From positions 13,636,867 to 13,700,866 of the forward strand of contig OZ020523.1 in assembly GCA_963971425.1 (NCBI GenBank): 64,000 nucleotides of DNA, given 5' to 3'. Position 1 is the first letter of the stretch. Every line of letters begins with the position of its first letter. Shown piece by piece: positions 55,684 through 64,000 of this stretch. A model generated the notes under the pieces. It had not been told where the DNA came from. It worked only from the letters and a program-made list of their open reading frames with translations, and did not search any database. The position numbers and the translations under genes are program-made. The DNA comes from Bryoerythrophyllum caledonicum. Its lineage: Eukaryota; Streptophyta; Bryopsida; Pottiales; Pottiaceae.

Positions 55684-57474
55684 AAAGTTGGCAATGTCAC
55701 GTAGGTGATTCCAATTCATGGCCGCGGGAAGGACCTTTAACGCGGCGACCCTCTTCTTTCCGATGACATGGAACTCATTTGACATTTGGTCCGCACTGTC
55801 ATTGATAATGCTGGATATGGTCCCACGAGCCTAAACGGTGTGAGGCCTGGGCCGCGAAGTGCCTGCGTTACCGTGGCTGCCATTTACGCGACCGATCTTG
55901 GAATCATATTTGTAGTTGTAGTATGCGGACTTCGACATGCCGTGAATGTTATACCAAGCAACTTCACAAACATCGACACCCATAAGGGTGATGTATAATT
56001 TTTGGAATCCAGGAATTTGGTGAAGCTGGTCCGCAACTGCATAGGCCATTTCGCGTCGTTGTTCCAAGCTTGACGCGTAGTACTTCCTTCGAATCTTGCG
56101 GCTGTCTTTCCGACGAAATAACTGGCAACATCGTTTCTTACAACACCTTCTCGTGCTAAGAAGGCGGCACTCATCTGGGCTCTGAAGGCGTCGGAACTTG
56201 GAAACCGACACATCGTCTTTCGGCAATAGCTTCCGACGAACGCCCCTGTAAGGATCCTTAGGCACACCCTCAAGCCCGTCATCCTCGCATGCAGCTTGAC
56301 TATGCGATGAGCAGAATGTAAGGCACTCAGAAAGAAGTGGACCACCTTCAAGGCGCGTGTGAGTTAATCGCCAGCGCATTGTTGTCATCTAAAGATCCTC
56401 GTCCTCTGAGACAAAGAGGACACCAACATCTGTGTCTCCTAAAATCTCTGAATCGCATGCCTCATGTGGCAAGCATACTTGGATCATGGCACGCCCAATT
56501 GTAGCGAAGTTGTCATCTAAAAGCTGGCAGTACTTGTTTTGCCATTGTGGTCGGTCTAGGAACAAATTCGGAACAAATACACCGTCGAGGGTAGCGGGTG
56601 GATTTTCAAAAGAGTGATAATTATGTTGTCGGTGGCCCGCCGATGAGACATCATCGTCACTTCCAGCGGCCTTTTCAGTCTTCGATTCGGATCCCTCCAA
56701 ATAACTACGGGTACCATGATTATTATTGTCTTCATATACCCTGTCGGAACGGTTGTCGTCGTCCGATGCTTCAATGTCAGTATCAATCAATGAAGAGTCA
56801 ATCCCCAGGGCATCATCGGAGCGGACATCAAGTGAAAAGGGACGAACCCGATAGCCACTCCAAAGGACTAGTAAGCCTACAGAATCGCCGAGAGCGCTGA
56901 TGGAGGGAATCTCGCAATGTGCGGGATGACCGACGTATTTTGGATTGACTGATTGAACTCTGACAAGCAGGAAGAAGCTGTGAGGAATGAGAAATCCCTC
57001 CCACGTACCCTTCGATGAGCATTCGTCGATGACTCCAACTCCTGCACAACGTCTCTGATCGCCGCTGCCATCAAGTAAGACCACCTCCATGCCGTTGCAA
57101 AGGTCGAGAAACTCTTGGATGGGTTTCAGGTCATCAACTGAGAGAGAAGAAATCTCGGCTGGTTCCTCTGAATGTTCATCGATGTCAGTGAAAGGCCTAA
57201 GATCAGCAGCCTCCTAGTTAATCGACCGACCTTCGCAGTCCCGCAACATGGAAACACCATCCACAGGAAATGGAATGGGCATCTCCAGCGCATCGGACAC
57301 TTCAATAACCTTCACACGTAAAATCCATGGGTCCCTGAGAACGACCCACTCGACAATCGCCCTGCCAGCAAAGTAGAGGCCGGAATGAGTGAGAGTAACA
57401 GCAACACCTTTGCGGGGCATCCATCGTCCAGACTTTCTGTTTCTCATGAACGACAGCATGGATTCGGGATCCAT
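55684..57474 (-). pseudogene. Truncated paralogue of the DUF7869-like protein
   Basis: Starts with ATG at 57474 and is a single frame of ~597 codons to a donor TTT|GTAAGT at 55684. It aligns in order with the N-terminal 40% of the 35.4-kb protein: GVAVTLTHSGLYFAG against the GMTVLLHNGSGVCVA region, then RRCCKKRCCQLF against the CCSENC region, GVDVCEVAWYNIHGMSKSAYYN against GVDVCAHAWMKIMGVSSSTFYR, and SHGNAGTSRPRPHTV against HHGNTGLRKPRGHTV. Three in-frame TAG codons interrupt it: after GRSIN (about 57216), at 56389-56391 after DEDL, and after RPHTV (about 55831). The catalytic-looking C-terminal part is absent. It carries an acidic insert with a CGTCGGC-family palindrome remnant inside the coding frame (56627-56646). 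Confidence 0.75.
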
Positions 57475-57537
57475 GCTAACGTCAGCGATATGAAATCACT
57501 GAAGACAATCGATGAGAAAATTGCAGCAACAATGATT

Positions 57538-57763
57538 TCGTCGGCCGCCCGCCGACGAGGATGGCTCTGAAGTCTAGAAGTCGATGAACCTGATCAACAA
57601 CCACACAAATCCCTAAATTAGCTTCAGAGTTGTTGGGAAATTTGTCTTGTAAACCATGCCGTCGGCTGCCCGCCGACGGCTGAATGTTACACATTGAGTC
57701 TACCATGTGAAGGATGTGACAGGCATCCGCCGAGCGGATATTATCATCCGCCGACGGACTTTG
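57538..57763. repeat. CGTCGGC/GCCGACG palindrome family, first cluster
   Basis: 57538-57558 has arms TCGTCGGC/GCCGACGA; 57658-57680 has GCCGTCGGC/GCCGACGGC, with the arm change matched on both sides; about 57726-57763 combines two copies in inverted order. The centre is five bases, usually NGCCC. Confidence 0.8.
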
Positions 57764-58776
57764 GAACATGAAAAGAACATTTCGTGGGAACTAAGTTAGT
57801 ACTACCTGATTTAAAATGAGCCATCTAAAATAATAAAACTGTCCGATACGTGACAGTGAATATCCAAGCATATTCACGTGAAGGAGTGAGATAAAAAATG
57901 GACCATTGCTGGACCAATGGTAACGGACTTGTGCATGATCAGATATTTAGACTCTAAATTAGCCTCTAAGAGAATCAGCACCAGTTGCGAACGTGAGAAG
58001 TCAGGGCATTGAATAGGGGGCGAGCGAGTCCAGAAATGATGCGTGATTTCCTAAGGTTTAGTTCATATCCCCACCATCATTCGTACTGGTTCGCGCGCGA
58101 ACTTCAAATTTAAAATTAGCCGCCAAAATTGATCAACAACACGCGCTCAAGGGTTGACGAGAGCGCGCCAAATTCTGCAGATTCAAAATGGAACGAGGCG
58201 ACAAGATGAAATCAAATCATTTGAAGTGACATCGTAGGTGTAGGACCCTATACCCTAGGCCGAATGATTGCCAAGGCGACATTAATGATGTCACATCAAT
58301 TCGAGGTATCATGGCCCCAAAACCCTAGTTTCTATGTTATTATCCGAGACGACACTTTGAGATGGCATGTCACTTCATTAATGATACCTGGATCAGGTTA
58401 AGCAGCCGGTCATGAAGTCTCGGCCGTCCGAAAATCTTCCTACCGAGATCGAACGGCTGCGACGATCCACCGGATCCGAGTACAAAACCCTGTCGTCTTC
58501 CTATTTCTGGTCATTTCTAATCCTCCTCTTCTTGATTTCGCGTTCTCGCTAAATTAAGCGCTCTTACGGCTAGAAGCTTAGTGTTTGTATTCATCCGCCG
58601 ATCAACAACAGCTGACAGATGTCGGAGGCTAGCAGAGGCGCTTCATCGCAACTCATCAGCCAAGGAGTAATTCCCACCTGCCGACGAAATGGCAACAACG
58701 CAGAGGTATGTACATCATCACCGTCGCCGTATTAGAAATGCCATATTAGAAATGCCCTTCTGGTTTATGGTGTTTT

Positions 58777-59117
58777 GTCGGCGGCCCGCCGATGAAAGTT
58801 GTGTTCAGTGTAGTTAAACATACTGCTATGTTTGAATTTTCGTTCAGAAGTGATCACAAGTGGATGTAGTCAGGTTTCAGAATGAATTCGCGATAGGGTC
58901 TTCAAAATGTTATTTTGTGATTCACAATTGACTGCGTCCGTCGGCGACCCGCCGACGAATACTAAGTTCAGACTTGTAGAAGCTTATGTTGCATTAGGGT
59001 CTATCGCACAGAGGTGATAAGCAGAGTGTGAAGTGTGGATTCCAAGGTCATAGTGTCTCCAAACATTAGTCTCTGTGTTGTACACTTGTCACTGTGGTCA
59101 TCGGCGGCCCGCCGACA
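58777..59117. repeat. CGTCGGC/GCCGACG palindrome family, second cluster
   Basis: Copies at about 58777-58794, 58939-58957 (CGTCGGC, GACCC centre, GCCGACG) and 59098-59117. The last is in the intron just ahead of the ParB-like exon at 59160. A partial arm (TGCCGACGAAA) occurs near 58680. Confidence 0.8.
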
Positions 59118-59159
59118 AAGTCTTTGGCAGGTTGTCTGATCTTCCATTTTGTCACGCAG

Positions 59160-61199
59160 GACTGCAGTTCCAAACAAGCTGAAGTGGCTCGTCGGCAACG
59201 CTGTGGACGTTGAAGTGGACGTCAGCTGGCCGGATGACAGCATGCCACGAGTCACATGTGAAGCCCACCCACAGTTAACGTCGTGGGGAATCACATGGAG
59301 GAAGGAAGTGATTGCCGAGTTGGATATCAACGGAAATCACAACGCGAAACATTCGTGGGTGGGAGCCTGGTGCCCGTACTTGACATGAAGGAGGACCCGG
59401 AGGACGAGGAGAAAGTGCGACTCCTCATTCAGGTGAAGGTCAAAATGGCTAACGAAAACCCGGACATCATCGCGGTTCGAATTCCCTGTATGACGTGCAC
59501 TCAAGAGCTATGCATCACTGCTCAGGAGAGCGGGATGCAGTTCCTCGGCTTGACCCCTGAAGACAGGACAAATTTACTTACTTGTTTAAGAGAAGCGAAG
59601 GACCTTAGGGATGCGGATCTTTCCAGGGTCGGGGTCATAGTGGCCTCAAAGTTGAAGACGGTGAGGAAGCCCAGGAACTCCAGGAAAGCAGCTAGCGACG
59701 CTGGGACTGAAGTTGCTGGAACTCTCAACATCGGAGAGTCGAATATGTAGGTGGTCAAGAGGAGGGCGTCTAAGAAGGAGCCGAAGGTGAAGTCTGTGGC
59801 CGATGTACTTTCATTTGCCAACCACCTCTCTGTCAAGACGAGTGGTCAGGAGCTGGACATCATGTACAAGGCGTTAGAGGATGGTCTGAGCGCTTGTCAT
59901 CCATTCGGGCAGAACATGCTCCCAGCAAAGATCTCCTCCGACAAAATTCATGTTGCTCGCGACTCGATGAAGTATAGACCCATCATCGCAAAGCGCACAA
60001 AACAACTCGTGCTATTCTACAGAGGATTGGGACCATGGCGGGCAAAGCCACCTCTGTACTGTGTTCCTCTGCGGGGTCCTCCGGGAACAAAAGAGAATGG
60101 GAGGGTGCTGCATGGGATCGAGCTTGTGCTGCCAAGGATTTACGCGACCATGGACGTCGAAGTTGTGCTTGACGGAGTACACTACAAGTGGTGGAATTCT
60201 CCAACATGCCACTAATACATCATTGGTGGCCAACACACGTACCTGGCATGTAGAGCACTCGGCGAGTTAGAGCCCGTGGATTCGGACAGAGCGAATTACT
60301 TCCTCGATCACGATATTATCCCATTGTGGTCGAGGGATCTGGAAAACCTCGTGAAGATCTCCAACCTCTTGAACATTGAAATCAAGGACAAGAAAGCGGA
60401 GGAGACCTTTGTGTCGCAGCTCCGGAAGATGAGGGATAAGTGGATCGAGCATGGTCATCTCGATAGGAGGACGAACTACAAGAAGTGGAAGATAATGTGT
60501 CACTTCACTCAGCAATTTCGCGCTCCGTTATTGGCAATCTCTTGAGCATGGTGGATTAAATCATAGATTATGTTTCGTCGGCGGGCAACCGACAACATTG
60601 TGATTGAGCTCATGTTTATGTCATCTTCATCATTTTACAGGAGTTCAGCAAGGAATACCTTGCAACATTGTTGGGGAAGGACTCCAAGATGGGCACGTTG
60701 AAGCTGCCGCTTGTTTTTAAACCAGACAATCTTTACAACAAGTGGCAGGAAGTATTCGACGCAAGGGATCGGGGCACCCTGATTGGTGAGGATGGGAAGA
60801 AGCCCCAAAACATCCTAAAAATTCCTCAACGGGACCTCACCCTCCACGACCTTCAACACATTCTTGCCCTCTAGGACGAGGAATCCATGAAGCTAGCTTA
60901 TGAAATCCTCGCGAAGAAGGTATACTTGAAGGTAATCGGGGGGCACGATAAGGATGTAGAAGGAGTGTCGCTGAAATCCTGGTGTCAGGATAAGAAGATG
61001 GAATACATCATCAAGACGAGCTCATGTTGATGTATCGAAAGTATCCATTGAAGAAGGCTGGCGATAACACCTACTCACCTTGGCCGGTTGAAGAATACAT
61101 GCAGCAGGCAGAAGATAAGGGCGTCAGCGACGAAACCGTCATGAACATCAGACGTGAGCTGGAGCTTAGTGATCCGGGGAAGGCCTACCTCAAAGGGAG
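59160..61199 (+). pseudogene. Second ParB-like gene, broken
   Basis: Exons from CACGCAG|GACTGC (59160) to about 60540 and from TTTTACAG|GAG (60642) to AAAGGGAG|GTACAG (61199). Features: a basic middle (VVKRRASKKEPK), conserved-looking KYRPIIAKRTKQLVLFYRGLG, the ParB-like signature YIIGGQHTYLACRALGE (about 60216-60266), then WSRDLENLVKISNLLN, LPLVFKPDNLYNKW and YSPWPVEEYMQQA. The ParB motif matches the 26-kb gene only at GQH, so the two are distant. Damage: a frame change near 59360, TAG at 59748-59750, TAA at 60213-60215 directly before YIIGGQH, TAG near 60873, and a one-base loss near 61018. The sequence is otherwise well preserved, so decay is recent. Confidence 0.65.
60575..60595. repeat. 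Decayed CGTCGGC-family palindrome in an intron
   Basis: TCGTCGGCGGGCAACCGAC, one arm drifted, in the intron between the two main exons of the second ParB-like gene. Confidence 0.6.
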
Positions 61200-62718
61200 G
61201 TACAGCGGGTGTTGTAGTACGTGTTGGCAACTATTCACATCTTAACACAAAGATACCCTTAAGGTAATCGTTCCCACAGAGAATCACCGTGAACTACAAC
61301 GACTAACAACCCACTTATATTTACACAATGTTACCTATATCACAATAGTTACATCCAAGGAAAGAAGGAAAAAGGGTTAGATTACAACGCCTGAGCATTA
61401 TCTACATCCACCACCCCGCTCTTCGTACGAGTGTTTTCCCTCGGGTAGGAGCCTACTTTGCTCGGAAGGTAGGAACCTTCGAGTAGGAGCCTACTTCGCT
61501 CGGAGGTAGGGACCTTCGAGTAGGAGCCTACTTCGCTCGGAGGTAGGGACCTTCGAGTAGGAGCCTACTTCGCTCGGAGGTAGAGACCTTCGAGTAGGAA
61601 CCTACTTTGCTCGGAGGTAGGGACCTTCGAGTAGGAGCCTACTTCGCTCGGAGGTAGGGACCTTCGAGTAGGAACCTACTTTGACTTAGCCCCGGTTAAT
61701 GGGGGGGTTATCTTTACAACTATGCACACTACAGACATTTGGAGTACACGAGTACCCGGATAAGGATTATATCACCCTGGACGTAGTCCGTGGACTCATA
61801 GAAATTTTAGTGTTGGACACAAGTAACAGCTATTCTACCTCCCATTCTCTCCTTCTAACTCTACTCACTCACTTGGATGGTTATGGTGTCACTGAGATCC
61901 CCCCGAAGGGATGTTAGACCCGTGTTTCCAAGGCTGGAAGCGGCGTAATGTAAGTGAGCAAGGGGCCTACCCGCCCACTATCCGTCCTCTTCCCAGTCTC
62001 CCTCCACCTCCGATGCAGCTGGAGGTGGGATGTTTCAGGGAATGACATGAGTCTTCACAACCGACACCAACCGGTACGCCGGGAGGTCACTCAAGACTCA
62101 CTTATGACCCTCATACATCCGTCACTCCCCCCTCGTCCTTCCCTAGACACGTACAATCTCACCTGTTATTCCCATCCACCCAACTAATCTACTTGATGGA
62201 ACAAGGAAATGGCTGTAACGGTTAGAGTTGGAGTCACGCCCCTACTAGCTATCTTCTCACCTCACCTGTTATTTCCACCCACCCGGACTAATCTACTTTG
62301 ATAGAACAAGGAAACAATGATTAGATAGTTAGTATGGACTCGAGGAGTGGACTACTTGAAATGGCACTCACAGTCATGTATGCAATCCGAGCTCTCAAAC
62401 CATCAAAGGTCTTCTCAGAGCGTAGGTTTAGAATTCAACTGAAAGCAAATACACACATCAAGCAGTGAAGAGGGAAGCCACGAGACTCCTCTCTTATACT
62501 GCCACGGACTCAAACAAGAGTCCAAACTCAAACGATACCCTCTAACTAAAAGGCAGCGCATTAACTACACTTGGCGGCGGTGGCTACCACTCCACACAAC
62601 GTGCACCGTCAGAGGTCACTTGTAACACAAAACCCAAGGCAAAACCAAGTCAAAACCCAAAGTCAACGCGAGGCCTAGTCCGCGAATGAACAGTGAGCTA
62701 TCCACTAAGATTATGACC
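61200..62718. other. Spacer with a tandem repeat and no gene
   Basis: Besides the 37-bp repeat (61438-61682), the string CTCACCTGTTATT-CCACCCACC-ACTAATCTACTT with GAACAAGGAAA occurs twice (about 62158 and 62262), a local duplication. No coding. Confidence 0.4.
61438..61682. repeat. 37-bp tandem repeat with internal palindromes
   Basis: CGGAGGTAGG recurs at 61501, 61538, 61575, 61612 and 61649, about six and a half units. Each unit contains the palindrome AGTAGGAGCCTACT (or AGTAGGAACCTACT) and a second short inverted pair AGGT/ACCT. Sequence identity between units is high. Confidence 0.95.
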
Positions 62719-64000
62719 CTACTTCCGGGTCAACTCCTCAAGTCTTCTCTTCTCTTCCCTCCTCTTCCGCTTTTTTGAACTCTTGCTGGAATTCAGGTGC
62801 GCCGCAGCCTTCGCGAGTGTCACAAGGGGTGATAACAGATCCGCAGATGAAGAGGGTGCCGATCCGGCCATGGATGCCCGAGGCAAGGCCTCCATCGAAG
62901 TCACGGAGGCATCCAGACCACCCGGAGCGAGTAGCACGGGAGTCGTGCTTCGGTGGGGCTCAATTCGGGGCGGAAGGGTCGGTGTGAGACTCGGAGTCCC
63001 AATGAAGACCTCCGGCTGTACTGGAAGGTGCAAGTAGGCCGAACTCTCACTCGTGGTCTTCCCAAAAAGAGACATACCCGGCAAAGGAGTAACCGTCGAT
63101 GTAGCGCGGACGGGGTCTCCAAGGGAAAACTGGGGAACGAGGGTCGTGCGCGAAGGCTCCATCATGGCATCCACGCTATCCTTCCTCCCACTCTGTACTT
63201 GGGTGGTGAGATCTGAAGGGGAAGGACAGGCGGGGACTCCCACAGTGGGAATCCGAGAAGGCAAGACAGGACTATCGAGATCAATCACTCCCTTTCCCGG
63301 CGGAGGTCCTTGGTCACCCGAGTCTTGCTTCTCCGAATCCGCATCCGAACCCGAGTCATCATCCTTGTCAGAATCCTCCACGAACTTGGGTAGAATATGG
63401 GTGAGGTTGCTTACCAATAACCTCATGTTAGCATACGTCTCTTCGATCTTTACGGTTTGCTCCATCATGAAGGCAATTACCTTGTTGCTGGAAATGTGAC
63501 CATCCCTTTCCAACCTCGCATCAAACATCTTCGCTTTCATCACTGCCTCCGTCGGGACGTGCAATGCCTCCTCCACTTGTTGCAACGCCGAGGTCGAGGC
63601 ATTGGCTTGGAGAAGGGCCTCCTTGCAACTCCGCTCGGCCTCCAAGGCCCTACTCTTCATCTTGGTCACCTCCAAATTGAGTCGGTTCACCTTCTGTTCC
63701 ATAAGGCGGAGGTCACCGACTCCTCCCATCTTCTCCTTGGCCGCTGTGACTAATCCTTGGTAAGAGGTATTGCCAATCAGGCTGCCCAACTGACCCAAGG
63801 TCTTGTCCACATCGTCCACATACACTCGCAGAGCCTCCACCAACTCGGAGGCTCGGTAAGTCTTCCCTCCAAGTTGAGCTAAGCATGTAGCGGCTGCCCG
63901 GGCAGCAGCTCGAGTTCGGGTGGAAGGCGCTCCTCCATGACTCGGTTGTTGGCGCTTGGGAGGTGAGGGTGCTTCGCCCTCTGACTGCAACAAGCTACTC
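62719..64000 (-). CDS. C-terminal part of a coiled-coil protein, 5' end outside the window
   Basis: The frame is open from the right window edge to TAG at 62719. About 425 residues are visible: a basic Ala/Arg-rich start (TRTRAAARAAA), a helical region with LEVTKMKSRALEAERSCKEA as a coiled coil, then KIEETYANMRLLVSNLTHILPKF, an acidic Ser/Asp tract (SDKDDDSGSDADSEK), a long Pro/Ser/Thr-rich tail and a basic end (SSKKRKRREEKRR) that would serve as a nuclear localisation signal. No enzyme motif. It could be a host structural protein or the first protein of a mobile element; the sequence shown does not decide. Confidence 0.5.
   Translation of the reverse strand, partial: SSLLQSEGEAPSPPKRQQPSHGGAPSTRTRAAARAAATCLAQLGGKTYRASELVEALRVYVDDVDKTLGQLGSLIGNTSYQGLVTAAKEKMGGVGDLRLMEQKVNRLNLEVTKMKSRALEAERSCKEALLQANASTSALQQVEEALHVPTEAVMKAKMFDARLERDGHISSNKVIAFMMEQTVKIEETYANMRLLVSNLTHILPKFVEDSDKDDDSGSDADSEKQDSGDQGPPPGKGVIDLDSPVLPSRIPTVGVPACPSPSDLTTQVQSGRKDSVDAMMEPSRTTLVPQFSLGDPVRATSTVTPLPGMSLFGKTTSESSAYLHLPVQPEVFIGTPSLTPTLPPRIEPHRSTTPVLLAPGGLDASVTSMEALPRASMAGSAPSSSADLLSPLVTLAKAAAHLNSSKSSKKRKRREEKRRLEELTRK

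Larger units (their letters stand above)
57475..59159. other. Divergent spacer with palindrome copies
   Basis: Lies between the start of the minus-strand DUF7869 paralogue and the plus-strand ParB-like gene. It probably holds the 5' exons of the latter (a donor-like CGCAGAG|GTATGT near 58708). Otherwise it contains the CGTCGGC/GCCGACG palindromes listed separately. Confidence 0.45.

Noticed and set aside
22660-61000. TAG read as glutamine (variant genetic code)
   Set aside because: TAG fits Gln at most of the in-frame sites, but several intact frames here end in TAG followed quickly by further stops (529, 38190, 50884, 62719), one gene also has TGA and another TAA, and frame changes occur in the same genes. 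Decay of methylated CAG is simpler. A suppressor tRNA search would settle it.

Overview
This is nuclear DNA from a eukaryote, most likely a green plant-lineage organism and probably a streptophyte alga of the Chara type. The evidence is introns with clean GT-AG junctions and matching phases, degenerate CCCTAAA-type telomere repeats, a plant-style SUVR histone methyltransferase, a CACTA transposon with a 3-bp target duplication, and a very young plant-like Ty3/gypsy element. The organism name is inference from protein style; no marker gene is present.

Layout. 1-4.3 kb: the end of one unknown gene and sparse exons. 4.55-22.46 kb: a tandem LTR-internal-LTR-internal-LTR array of one Ty3/gypsy element with an 8,004-bp period and 1,902-bp LTRs, bounded by one ACGT target duplication. 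It sits inside the last exon of a minus-strand host gene whose body lies at 22.46-27.35 kb and whose tail lies at 4.32-4.55 kb. That gene reads as a ParB-like domain, then a degenerate N4/N6 DNA-methyltransferase-like domain, a proline-rich linker and an FCP1-like HAD phosphatase domain. 23.5-35.2 kb: many copies of a perfect palindrome in introns and spacers, two related long hairpins, low-complexity repeats and an interstitial telomere tract. 35.4-38.2 kb: an intact intron-poor protein with a DUF7869-like, possibly DDE-type domain. 39.3-43.5 kb: a three-exon gene with another DDE-like pattern. 44.0-45.4 kb: SUVR-type SET-domain H3K9 methyltransferase. 46.1-49.2 kb: coiled-coil and RING-like gene. 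50.9-51.5 kb: small acidic protein. 52.70-54.14 kb: non-autonomous CACTA element. 55.7-57.5 kb: truncated paralogue of the 35-kb protein. 59.2-61.2 kb: a second, broken ParB-like gene. 62.7-64 kb: the 3' part of a coiled-coil protein gene.

Two themes run through the window. First, host reading frames are repeatedly cut by TAG where glutamine (CAG) would fit: about 11 TAG, one TGA and one TAA. This is the pattern expected if methylated C in CHG and CG contexts decays to T, so several genes here look like recently silenced pseudogenes. Second, each neighbourhood carries its own short palindrome family (AGCTCGA/TCGAGCT at 23-35 kb, CGTCGGC/GCCGACG at 56-61 kb, CTTAAG at 49.7-50.1 kb), and arm changes on one side are matched on the other. 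I found no rRNA, tRNA or CRISPR.
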